This document shows, piece after piece, positions 1-12,784 of a stretch of DNA of 64,000 bases. Source of the stretch: Baylisascaris procyonis. Its lineage: Eukaryota; Nematoda; Chromadorea; Rhabditida; Ascarididae. Below the pieces are notes generated by a model. That model did not search any database, was not told the origin of the DNA, and was given only the letters and a program-made list of their open reading frames with translations. The DNA is taken from the NCBI GenBank assembly GCA_037389465.1, contig JAZARR010000214.1:5270001-5334000 (forward strand). The letters run 5' to 3'. The position numbers were made by a program, and so were the translations under genes. Position 1 is the stretch's first letter. The number at the start of each line of letters is the position of its first letter.

Positions 1-378
1 TACAATTGTCTTATATTTATGAAACCGGTTGGGTTAATGGACTGAGATATGCGAAGCTGTATTGTGCTAGTAACCCTAGTGAATAATTCAATTTGGTACA
101 AAGCTGAACAATGTTCTCATTTATTATGTATTTAATCGATTAAATCCAGTCTAGGTTAATAACTGGAGTACGCTTTATTTGAGTGAATAGCTTGCATAAA
201 TATAGGGCGTTTATTTGTGAAATATCGCAAATATTTAGCAATAGTTATTATCTTTTTAAGATGTTTGCAATGCTATATGCGATTAAGAAAGATCTAAATT
301 TGCGTTGTCTTAAATAATATTTGTTATTCAAATTAATAATGTCATCTTTTATGCGCACAACTTTCTGGCTTTGACCTA

Positions 379-413
379 ATGACGTCATACAAAATAGGTT
401 TGGATGACGTCAT
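379..413. promoter_or_regulatory. Two CRE-like palindromes (ATGACGTCAT)
   Basis: Identical 10-bp palindromes ATGACGTCAT at 379-388 and 404-413, 25 bases centre to centre, contain the full CREB/ATF core TGACGTCA. A third core is at 2814-2821. No gene start is recognised near them, so a regulatory role is only a suggestion from the known binding consensus. Confidence 0.3.
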
Positions 414-644
414 GCTTCTGTTGTAATAAGATTTCATGTAGAATAGATCATCAACATCGAAGAAACGATACTGGACTGTAGAAATGAATACAACCTCAAC
501 GATCGCCTTACTTGGTAGAAAGTAGATGAAGGTAAAAGAAAGTGGTGAATTGAACCTTGAGTGAGATGAAAGAGTTCAAAGACGTTCCCATATGGAAATT
601 ATTCGGGATAATTTTTCAGAGGTTCTCCGGTACTCTTCTCTGAA

Positions 645-661
645 CCCCCCCCCCCCCGCCC
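645..661. repeat. Poly-C tract
   Basis: A run of 13 C bases, then G and three more C. It is a simple homopolymer, notable only against the AT-rich background; its length may be poorly determined in sequencing. Confidence 0.9.
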
Positions 662-1151
662 ACGGAAGCTTCACTCACCAGAAAACGATAGGGTTTCATT
701 AAAGTGCTGCAAATGCCAATCACCCAGAGTGAGAGGGTTTCTTCACTCATTTTTCTGCCTCAATGAAAAACTTTTCGAACGTTCGGTTTTGAAGCATAAC
801 TAGGTCAAAGGGGTGGTGAATGAGCAGCTAGAGGGAGAAGATGATGGCAGATATGCGCATTTCTATTCCGCTCAATTTACTAACACATCACAATTCAGCG
901 TTTGCAAGTGATATTCATAAAATTGAAGTAGATTCAACGCTCCCATCGCTTATAGTTTCCGGGTGTATGGTGGTCTCGATATAGAAGTTACATATTACTG
1001 TAGTTTCACGGATTATCCAAAAGTTTACTATCGTTTGTAGAAGTCCCATTAGTGCTTCACTGCGTAAACATTCATGTGTACGACCTAGTACTCGAAATTG
1101 ATATAAATTCGATTGAACGTTGAAAAAAAAAGCTCTTTATTACTGACTCAG

Positions 1152-1204
1152 TTATTGATTAGATAAATGCTTATTGATTAGATAAGTTATTGATTAGATA
1201 AATG
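1152..1204. repeat. Short direct repeat TTATTGATTAGATAA
   Basis: Three copies of TTATTGATTAGATAA (spacing about 20 and 17 bases), two of them followed by ATGCTT. A small local duplication with no evident function. Confidence 0.8.
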
Positions 1205-3198
1205 CTTTATAAATTTCGAATGTATGCGTCACTTTTTTATAGTTCCTATCATATGTTTCATTGTTGTATCAAAGATAATGACTTCTCATAAAGTATACGC
1301 TCATAAAAATGAGAGTTATGCGAATCGTTTGCGCTATAAATTCTCAACAATCTCGCTCATATTTTAGTTGAATTTTAGCAAAGATATCGTAGTAAAAAGA
1401 ATAAAATCTAAAAAAAAATTCAGAAATATTCAACGCATTTGAGAATTCATTGTAAAATGGTGCTAAACGCACAATTTTTTCCATTAAAATTTTAATTTCA
1501 CTATAATTTCATCATTTGCGAATGTTGATATGAGAGTATGCACACTCATCAAATGAAGCAGTTATCGCTAATCGTTATTTTTAATTCATGTAAACATTTT
1601 CGATCTATTCCACTTATTCACAAAGAGATTTTAATGGATGGTGGATCTTTTGTTCGAAATTAATCTTTCAAATTTCCCACGTTCCATAATGTGGTTGATC
1701 GATTCAAAAACGCATCTGATAGATTCTTCTGGTGAAAAAACGTTTTGCCTTTGAAATGGATTTAATGAATTGTATGTGCGCTCAAATGGAGTGATCGACA
1801 TTCGCGAATGATACTAAAGGAATACATAGAGTTATCTTAAAGGCCTATTAAAAGGGTTGTTTTAAAGGCAATTGTGAAAAAAAAAAGTAATTTCGTTCTT
1901 TTTTTTACAATCGTCATCTCGTATCTCTCGTAAGATTGTAATTGTTTGTATTATTATTTTAGAGGTAATCGATGTATTAATTCACTGCAAATGAAGCATC
2001 TTTATCGTCCAGTAAAATCCTCATGAATGCTTCAAGTTTTTTTTTCAAAAATACCTATTTTTTACCTATTTGGAGTGAAATTTTTAATGTTTTCATTTGA
2101 ACGTAAAAGATTTCATTGAGTATTTGTGAATTGATAAATAATCAGTTATCATACGCTTATAAGTATTCAGTTTTTATGAATTTATGAGTAATGAGTTATT
2201 CACAAATTTACGTGTAACGTTTTTCGATTTGAATTCTCATTTCTTAACTTATTTGCTCATTAGGCAATCTCACAAATGTTCCATTTGTATTTCTCGTCAT
2301 TTTAAAATTTATTGAGCGTAAAAATGTAAAAATAATGGATTTATAAAAGTTTTTTCATAGAAATGTTTCAATCTATTTCCCTATCCGCCCATTTTGATTG
2401 CACGGGAAGTTTTTTCAAATAAGAGTGGGACGATTCATGCTATGTATGCGCAATTTCTTACGTTGAAAGGTCAATGTTATCCGTAGTTCCAACGCGTAGG
2501 TCATTTGGAAGTGTGCGTTTAAAATGAACTCATTGTGAATAATGGTCAAGAGGAGTCTCAAGATGGAAGAAAAATAATTGTTACATCCATCCAGGCGAAT
2601 AACGTTTCCAGCAGTTGCTCAGCGCATATAGAATGAAGAGCTGTTGAAAAAAAAAAATTGTTCTGTGAAAAGTAAGAAGTGCGCACACGTTTTCAAAAAA
2701 ATTTTTTTTTCTGCAAAATGCAATAGCATATTATTTCTTCTTGATTGCTTCTTGCTTCAAATTCCGTAAATGTTGCATTTATTTATTTAAAATATTTGCT
2801 AAAGTTGAATTTATGACGTCATGTTGCGAAATTTTGGAAATGAGTTGAAATTTATGAGAATATAATTTGAGTAGAATCTAAGAATTGCGATTGGTGATGC
2901 TGAACTAATTGAAAAACGACATATGCACGATAGAGATGCGAAAATAGTTGAGGCAATGAGAATCATGCGCATCAAATAGGCAAGAAAAGCAATAGAAGCA
3001 ATAGACTTAGCAATAGAAAAGCAATAGACTTACAACTAAATGAGTTTCTCAACTAGAGAGAATATCATATTTTTCCAACAATCAAGGGAGGATCCACCAA
3101 ATTCTTCTTCATTATCACTTAGCGATAATGAGAATACCGAATATTATGCAAATGTTTTATGAATTAAAAAATGAATATGCAAGAAAAAAAAATTTAGA

Positions 3199-3226
3199 AT
3201 GGAAATGGAAATGGAAATGGAAATGG
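3199..3226. repeat. (GGAAAT)n short tandem repeat
   Basis: About four and a half copies of a 6-base unit ATGGAA. Confidence 0.85.
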
Positions 3227-6200
3227 TAATAGCACAAAATTAAATTATGGAAATGAATTTCGTAATGCGTTGAGATTAGTGAAGAGTAATTTTATGCTCG
3301 ATGCTTAAAATGAGTGAAAAATTTTTTGACATTCAACATTTCTCATGGGAATTTAGTTCGAAAGAATGCAATGAAATTGACTACGATGCTTTACATAAGT
3401 TGAATATTGCTCTCGTATCGGCTATCTCTATGCTATCGTCGTTACGCATCCGCTCATTTTGCTATGCAACAACACACTTTCGCTCTCTATGTTGTAATTT
3501 TTTTTATATTTCTGTACTTTTATTATATTCTGTAGTTATCGGAGAAAACATTTTAAACTTTTAGTGATGAATTTTTTGAAACTAATAGCGTTTGTTTCCA
3601 AGCCAGGGTTCTAGCAATAGAAGTAATTATAAATCGTCAATTTTAATGAGCTGGAATTATTAGTGCCCTTAGTGCTTTATAATCGTAGAGCACTGAATAA
3701 CGATGATAGATTACTGTATGCGTACTTATTTCTTTGGATATCTATGTCCATACTGTCATATTGCTTGGCTATCATTAGCACCAAAATTTCGAGGTGCTTT
3801 TATGGATTTGTTGGTGGGATGCGGAATTTCGATCATCTACTCAATTGTGCATCTTTTCTATACCGCATTGCTTTAATTTTCACTACGCATTCATATGAAG
3901 TTGGAAAACATTAAGCGGGAAACTTTCTTTGAATTGGCGCTAGAACTTTGAAGTTTGATAGTCTCCATCCAGTGTAAAAGAATTTCGCGTTTTTGTAAAG
4001 TAATCTGCCGATTGGCCACCATAATTTTGTAAGCATTAGTTGTTTCTATGTTATCCCAGAGATTTCATTATATTGCCAGGAACACCAAAAATTTGATGAG
4101 CTTCTGCTATTCGAATATCACTTAAATAGACGATTTCAAAATATTTATGATGAAAATTTCCGAAAACACTATTATTGTACTTATTGCCTAAGGGTATAAA
4201 CACCACAACCGATATTAGTCTGTGTTTGCTTCGTTGTTTCGTAATGCACAAATTCGCAATTTTTGTTTCCTTTACTCTTAACAAATTTGCATTTGCGAAA
4301 ATGTATTATGACAGCATCTTTCACCTACGAACATACGTATATATGATCTTCTATCCTGAAATCCTGACTCTAGGATTATTGAGGCTAGAGCTTTGAAATT
4401 TGTGAGATCTAATGCGTGTTGTGATCTTCTATATGACCTTTGACGTGACGCTAATACATTGATTCATGAACATCTAGGATCGAACGCTTTAAAACGAATG
4501 GCAAAGAATTTATGGACATTTTAGAGCGTTCAAGTCATAGAGAAGCGCATTTTTTATAGAAGATTTGTATGCGCTGTTTAGATTAACTAAAATATAGGAT
4601 GATTATTATTTAATTTGTTTAAATGTTATGAATAATTTGTATATAATAACTATCAATTAGTTTGTGCTAATGATATTAACTGCAATTAAAATATAGAACG
4701 ATTAATTTATCGAGTCACAGAAATACATTTAATATTTGTTGAAAGTATAGGGTATTTGTTGATGAGGAGAGTAAAACGGAAGTTTATGTGCCATGTGAGC
4801 AATTTTATTTATAATAGACGAATAGAGTAGGTAGAAGATAGTTGCACTATGAATATTGGAAATGAGAGAGTTGAACATATGGTTGAAGCGTATGGGGTAC
4901 AGTCGAATAATTTAGCATTCCCAATAGCGTCATAACATTTTTCAAAGATTCGCTATTCAGTCGTTTGTACAAATTGGCAAATTTTAAAGAACTAGCGAAT
5001 GTATGATGTTTTTTTTCATTAGAAAATCGAGTAAAAAAGTATGCAAGTATATCAATGAGGTGAGATAAAAATCAAGTAAAAATTGGAATTTTTTTATCAT
5101 TTTCCCAATAAAATTTTCCACTCTAAATGGTATATCATTTATTCTCTCTTATTCGCATTTCGATTAAAGCACTTCTTACAATGCTCTATAGGAGTGAAAC
5201 TATTAATTAATCTAAAAATGAAATGAAATTTAAAAATTAAAATTGAATATTTTACATCATATTTCGCATTATGGCACTGTTATTTTCTTCGATCATTTAC
5301 TGAGGCAAAATTGTGGCAAATATTTAAATACATTCATTTCTTTAAATGCTCAGTGATGCGTATTCGTTGTACGCATGAATTCGCAATCAAACAACGCATC
5401 GTTTCATACGAATGACTGACTGAGATGAAGCTCGTTAAGGATTTTGGGACGCGTTGTGACAATATGCTAGCACTCGACTATACGCGCACTCATCTTCGTG
5501 AATTATTGCTTTTTCTCCGTGCATTTTTCAACGAAAAAAAAAGCCTGGCTGAAATAAGGCATCATGCGATAGTTTCCATTAGAGAAGCTTAAGTTCCATT
5601 AGCATAAAAATTTTGTAGTAAATAGTATATCTAGCAAGAAATTGTGCTAATTATAACATATTCCTTTTTTTTTTTGTTAATTTAAATATGAAGCGTTCAT
5701 CGAAGAAGATGTGTTCCGATAGTATATTATCAGTATGATTTGCAATTTGTTTCGGTAAGGATACGCGTCTATATTTCCTTTTCATTGCTGCGTCTACCCT
5801 AATTATTATCATAATGCTTCGAGATATCGGTTCTTATAGCGAAAGAAGTGAAACTTTATATTTAATTAGCAGATTATATTCTTTTAATATCACATATAAG
5901 CTAAATAACTATAGTATTTTACTAAATAATTAATATAGGGTTTTCTAGACGTGTGATTCATCTTGCTTCATGTGAAAATTTCATGTGATACGCATTTCGA
6001 TGAAATTGCGTTTGTGCAGCGCATATGCGAACGTAGGTATATGTCCATGCATCTTTGCGGAATTTGTGGCACTTCAATATTGTGTCATTTAATTCCACAT
6101 TTACCGAAAAAATTTTAAATTTTATTGGTCTCTCTCATTCAGCGCTTCTCTTAGGTAGGTGACTAATCAGCTCAACAAATTATACAATAATTGCCTCATC

Positions 6201-9200
6201 ATTTGTTTCTATTAAAGATCCATTATATTTCAATCAGTATATATCCATTTTTGTAGTTGAAAATTTTATCTTTTCTGCTTCTTCATATATAAGTCTTTCA
6301 ATGCTGAACATTGCTATGTACCAATTATTTTTTATGGCACCGATAATCGTCGAAAGAGGATGTTATCGAAAGGAAGTGGAAGTGACTTTTCCGGCTGAAA
6401 GCGATTTTTCCTCCATTAGACTGCCCATAAAGCAAGAAAACATTGACGATTGCTTGAAAAAGGTTTAGCACTTCTTGCTTGTATGTATTTGTTATATTAG
6501 GATGCCTAACATTTCGAGTGGTCGTAGCACTTGCAATTCCTCGAATTATTAGCGATGCTGACAAATAGCGCCAATCTTGAATACCTTTTATGAAAATGAA
6601 TAAAAAATGAACTAAAAAAAATGAAACTTTTAGTTTATGGAAAAGATGATTAACAATAATTCCTATAGGTACTGCAATATTTTTGATCAAAATATTTCAG
6701 CCATCATGTTTTAAGTGTTGAAATTTATACTCATGTTTTTTTTCGTGCTATTATAATGTGAAACTTTTTTTCTATTCTTTAATTTACTAAATTTTTTAAT
6801 GTTATTTCTTTACTTTGATCTCTATTCTTTACGGAAATTCCGAATTTTCTATTCTTAAATCTATATTGATAGAAATATTTTATTTATCAATATTTATGCT
6901 AATATATTTTTGAACGAATGAATCGTTTATCGAATACATTAATTTGCTTTGCCATGCTCAACTTTTATTCCTATATGTATAGGATAGAGGAAGGCGTGAT
7001 TGCCGTTGGCAATATATACTTAATACGCATTTCTGAATACTTATAGATTCTGCGTTCATTTTTAATTTCATATCACTTTCATAGTTTACTTTCTTTTTAT
7101 TCGTTTAATTTATATTATTGCGTTCATTTTGATGAGTTGAAGAGACGTTATGCATTATCCAACTATATGACCCGGAGGGTGAGAGAATTTTTTTCTGTAT
7201 AATGGAATAAAGCGATAATATACCGCCTATCTTTATGTTCTTCGATTATGAAATGGTCTTTTTGGTTCGGACAAATTTTTTTCTAAATTTTTCAAAAAAT
7301 TCGGAATTAATGGCTGCCGTAATATTAATGATCTTATGGGCGATATGATCATACATTTCGCCGCATCAATTGGATCATTTCTCGCTTAAAGGATATGGCA
7401 ATAAGCATCCTTTAGCACAAACCGTGCTTCCCCCTTCCACTAATTCCATCCTCGTTGCGTTTCACCAACTTTGCCATTGCTTTGATTTATTTCTTCATTT
7501 CTTTCGACAACTTTCTTCCAGTTACAATTTTTGCATTATTTATAAGATACTTTTGCCCGGGAAATAAATCGTTGCCGAAAAGAAGCTGTTTATTTTAGCT
7601 TTGAGGTGAGAGAACTAATGAATCCCCAACTACTGTGGCGAACATACCGTTAGCTTGCTCCTCCGTAGTCGTAGAGCATTGCGGTTTATGGCCTCCAATT
7701 CTAGTCTCTCTGTTTCCTCTTTTCAGGTCACAGCAACTAAAACATCCCACTCTAAGTTACTGCTTTCAGATCGAATTACTAAGTACTTATGCTCTCAAAT
7801 TCTAGCTTTACATACGTTTTTCTAAATTTGTTCTGCAAACGCTTTGTATATCTGTCTCCCCTGTTCTTCCAAATTTTGAACCACCAATGCAGTCACAGAA
7901 TTGGGTGAGTATAGTGTGCACTGGAACATACTTGCATTAATCCTTTACCTTTGAAAGAAGTTATAGATATTCAAAAGTGGTAAAAGCCAAATTCATCTCT
8001 ACAATTCGATTTTTTGTTTGCACCAAGCTGGTGCTAGAAAGAACAATTCTTTTGTTGAAGACCCGTGTGGATGATGGGACTGGCTAAAATATGAGAGGAT
8101 TATTCTATATATATATTTTATCTTTTACGCACATACTATAATAGTGGTTGGAAAAAAGTTAAATGCAAGCCCTACCCTTTCTTGATTCTCTGTTTCTTGT
8201 TAGTTGAGTGCGGCGATGTCGATAAAACTCCTTATTATAGCCTTCTTTTGCAGAAATTTATAAATCTAATAATGCATCACACAGTATTTTGGAAAGCATA
8301 TTTCTCACTGAATTCGTTCATTTGATCTTCATTCATCGTGGATGAGCTATGTCGATAAGAAACCATATGGCAGAGAAGTGCGTAACTAGGATCACTAGTG
8401 GATTGATCCGTTCAGCTCTTTAATCTCTCACTATTGCATTACCTCAGAGTTACTTTATTACCTTAAGTGATCTTAATATTTGCGACTTTTGCATCTTTGT
8501 GCTAAATCCACTAGTTCAGTGCCACCTTTTAAAGCCATCGAACTAAAGCCTTTATTGTATTGCATGCAGAATCAGAGTCTCATTCATTCATATTATATGT
8601 TCCTAAAAATTTGCATTTAAGAAGTGCATTGCACTGAGGTCGTTGTTGTGAATTCGTACTTATTCATGTACTTATAGGGTAGTTTGTACTTATACTTATG
8701 TTCGCACTTATGCACTTATGTTTATACTTTGTTTCGTCGTATTTAGTTCTTACTTATGCGAGAGTTCAAACTATGAAATTACTAAAATTAGAGCTATAAA
8801 AATTTGACTGATATTGTCCGTGACTCTAACAGCAACTTTCGAGATGAACAACCTTCATCATTTGAAGTTTTTACCTTTAAGAAGTGCTAAAAATCTTTAT
8901 ATATTTTACAGTTTAAATTTAAATCGTTCGAGTAGTGAGGAAGTGGATTTTTTTTTGCGGAAATTTTGCATTGGTTGCTGATTCTACTGAAATGCGGTTG
9001 CAATTTCGTTTGGTATATATTTGATTACTAAATAGGAACACATGAATCTAGTCAACTAGATAAAAAGGGCTGCAAAAGCGCATATCCATGCTAATGCTGC
9101 TGGCGCGCTTTCCCACTTCCTCATTGTTCGCAAAGATACAGTTGGTAAATTCAAAAGGATATTTTAATGTTGTTCATCTCGAAGGTCGATTAGTAAAATC

Positions 9201-12200
9201 ATAAAGGAATCGACGGGGGAAAGGAATACAAAGGATGCTCAGGTTAACGCCCTATTCACCGATTGTATCAATGGAATTTAAAGAGCAAATTTCCTATGTA
9301 TTTACTCAAAAAAAAACTATGCCTGAAGCACTTTTCTATCTTATTGGTTGTTTATCAGCCTTCATCTAAAGTGCAGTAATCCGAAGAGACATGTTTTTGT
9401 GCTGAATAATTTTCATATAAAGAGATTTATTTTATGCTGGCAATGGAGATAATTTTAGCAATCAGGCTTGTCGTATTGGAGAGAAAGCATTTCGGGAAGA
9501 GAGAGCTGATGGGGGAGTTGATGAGGGAAAGCAGACATCCCCAGTTTTCATTAAAGAGAGGTAACCATCCGCTCGCTCTTCGAATAGGAAGTGAAAATTT
9601 CCATTTATATAGCCGGTCATCTCTTTCTTTTTGTAAAGAAATGTTAACAACTTTGTTCACAAAAATGCTCGCAGATTTGCTGCTGAATTTTTACAAAGTG
9701 CTCACCATAATTTGTAGTTTCGATGTTTCATCCTGTTGTAAGATGTGAGGAGGAGGCGAAGGGGGAGATGGGATTATAGAGGAGAGAATAGTAGAAGAGC
9801 GATTAACATAAGCGATCTAGTGATAGCGTTGGTTTTTTTTTTGAAGGAATGAATGAGATCTATAAGAATTTTCGCATTTGCAAGCTGCTGTTGATGTATT
9901 GATGCGTTGGATTTGTTGTAAAGTTTTTATGAAGGTAATGAGAATGCGTCTCAACAACAAAAAAAAAAAGAAAGTCCATTGTGAATTTAAGTCACAAATA
10001 CAAATAGACTTCGATTGTTCAACGTTATGTAATTGACTCAAACGAGCTTCTTCCTTTCGCAAACAATCGACACTAATTGCTCATTTCGGTGAAATTATAC
10101 TAATTTTATGGGGAATACTAAAAGCCTCTTTGACAACACTATAAAGAAGATCTATATTTAAGAGTTGACTATTCTTGCGTATGACTCATCACTAATATTA
10201 CGATCAAATAATAATATTTCTTTTCTATTTCTTTTCTATTTCTTCTTCTTCTATTTTGAGGTCGTTTACTCCATTTTTTTTTTCTTCATCTAGCTATCAC
10301 ATGTCTATCCTGAGTCAATGCAATAAATACGCAATTAGAGTTTCTTCGAAAAAATATTTGCATTTTTGCTTTATTTTCGTCATTCCCATTCAAAGAAGAA
10401 ACTGTTCAACCACTATACGTATTAACTGAAACGAATAGCGTTAGCCAATAATGCTATGAGTTTGACAGTGAAGTTTTTTGAACTGCTTTCTTCTTGACGC
10501 ATTGTGCTGTTTAGTCTTTTTTTTTGCCTTTTGCAGCCGCCACATGTGCATTGGAAATGGTGCCTGCTGGTGAAAGCTCTCTTAGATGATTTTTTACTCT
10601 TTATATTGTTGACTTAACTTGAACCGTAATGCATAATTGATGTATTTACCAAATGATTAAGTATCTATAAATAACGAAATTATTGAGGATATGATAGAAA
10701 GTGCAGTGAGCATTTTGTTCTCTTTTAATCCATAAATGAGCCAAATCTCTGTGGTTATTTGAAGCAGTTGTCGGTTATTTTCACTGTTCATAGGGTATTC
10801 ACGATAATTTAAACGTTCTTCAAAAAGCAATGAAGTAGAGTGAACTGCATTCTACTGGAAAGCTTTTGAATTTATTGCTGTCACAGACACTTTCGGCTTA
10901 AATTTTAATATCACCGAGCAATGCTAAGATGAATGCTTATTTTGCTTTATTCATGGCAATAATCAGTCTTTGAATTCTTTTTTCTTTAGCATTTATTCCT
11001 TTGTCAAATTGCTCATCGACTTCTTCAAATTTTTTTCTCATTATACCATCTAGCATCGGGACATGTATCTGATGGTAGTTGGTTTTATTGAGGTGCTCAA
11101 CGAGTTACCTAGAATTGCATAGTTCACTTCGGATTGAATATGGAGAATCAAGGGAGATATGAATGAATTTAGCACAACCATGAGATTAGCTAAATAGCAT
11201 GGTGAGCTAACGATTAAAATCGAGTGACCGATTGTCTAATCGCCACTTCGACGTTCGAACAAACAAGCAGATAGCCGCATTCATGCGCGCATTGAATGAC
11301 GTCGACAATTATCGTCAATATTACACATCACTGACCAATGAAACAATATAATAGAAGGAATTTTTCGCTTGCTAATATGTTTTATGCATTTGATATTAGA
11401 TGAAGCATTTACGTTAATGAGTTTATTGTTTATAAAATGTTTTGCAATTAATTGAGAGGGCGAAAAGAGAAATAGTACAGCTGAAAAAGTAATACACGAT
11501 GTTAAACTGTCCCCAGAATACTACTTACCTCGTACAATTACTATAATACTGTGCAAATAGGTAGGATTTCCATTAATTAGTAAATATGTTCTTTCGACTT
11601 ATATCGATACAATATGAGAGTTTATTTCAAAAAAAAAAATGTTCGAGATGCGGATGAATCGTATTACTTTTTGGATCTATTTCAGTATTTATAATATGAT
11701 GATTAGCGAATAACAAAGATTTACGCAACATTTGTGTTTAGGGTAACAAATTTCTTTGTTCGCCTAAATAAGTGACGCCTTATTAGCTTCGTTATCGAAG
11801 ATTGATATTTACTTGTATGGATCATTCGGAATTTTTATGGAAGTTTATTAGTTGAAGTGCTTTCTATAGAAATTCAATATTAACATGTAATGCGTGTAAA
11901 ATGATCGCTAAATGATTTTCTTGATGAAATATAAGTGAAAAGTATTTACAATAATATTTATCTCACTGTAGTGCTCATTAAATATATTCGGAAGCATAGT
12001 CGTTGAAATTCTATCACCTTATAAATGAGATTCAGAATCGTAACTGTGAACTGTCTGTTTATTAGAAAGGGAAATTTATTTCTGCAAAAGTACTGAAATA
12101 TTTATTAGTTTAAATAGTAATTGCAGTTCGCATTTAATGCTTTCTTGTTTTTGTTTTCAGATTTTATCTATTTTTGCATGTAACAGCGATTTTTTTTTTT

Positions 12201-12525
12201 GCAGATATATTTATATATATGTACATATCTGTTTTTTCGATGGTTTTAGCTTGGGATTCACTAGCACGAAACCTACAAACTTCGCTTTAGTTATATCATA
12301 GGATTAGCCTCTAAGCCATATTTCACGTACATTCGTCAATTTTAAAACAAGTTATAGATGTGCAAAAGTGAAGCAAAAGTTTTATGCGCTTAAAACCAAT
12401 CGTTTTCAATATTTTTTAAAATTTATTTCAACGTTTTTAATTTTGCAAATACATAAAATTATGTAAGTGTGAATAGTAGTAACAAGCAAAACGTTCGCAA
12501 AGCTATAATTTAAGGGAATAGGCAC

Positions 12526-12777
12526 TTAATATGTAAGAGCAGCAATTGCGTGTAAATGGAAACGACTCAGCCACATCTTAAAAGCTGAAGGAGTGGATGC
12601 ATTAATGGTAACGGCGGGAAGCAGATTCCATTTTCGTATAACGTGAGACAGGAAATTATGCAGAGCATTTTTTGTATTGCAACATCTTTTTGGCGAGCTG
12701 AAACTGATGCCCAGGCTAATCGTTTTTGCTATCGACTGCTTTCGTTTAGTCAATAAAGAGATTCCAACGAATAACAC
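12526..12777 (-). pseudogene. Degenerate non-LTR (LINE) retrotransposon C-terminal fragment
   Basis: An 83-codon minus-strand reading carries NFLSHVIRKWNLLP followed by STPSAFKMWLSRF. This has the form of the last segment of many LINE-type reverse-transcriptase polyproteins, in which a short run ending VIRxWNxLP is followed by a Ser/Pro linker and SFKxxL near the stop. The preceding RCCNTKNALH sits where those proteins carry an Arg/Thr/Asn-rich run. No reverse-transcriptase catalytic motif is seen in the adjacent minus-strand sequence up to about 13,200, so only a tail remains, probably a 5'-truncated or decayed copy. The family cannot be assigned. A chance match is possible because the motif is short. 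Confidence 0.45.
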
Positions 12778-12784
12778 AAGTGAA

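Larger units (their letters stand above)
1..12520. other. Gene-free AT-rich sequence
   Basis: No gene is supported here. Readings of 60-121 codons occur on both strands (for example minus 6325-6690 and plus 9434-9748), but they lack recognisable domains, good splice borders or neighbours in phase. A degenerate ACTTAT-rich patch lies at about 8,657-8,760. Confidence 0.6.

Noticed and set aside
3301..3914. Two hydrophobic plus-strand ORFs that could suggest a membrane receptor
   Set aside because: No conserved receptor motif, no splice sites linking them in phase, and hydrophobic readings are common in T-rich DNA.
6325..6690. 121-codon minus-strand ORF
   Set aside because: No recognisable domain; the upstream half is T-rich low-complexity hydrophobic sequence. 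It is about the longest chance ORF expected in this much AT-rich DNA.
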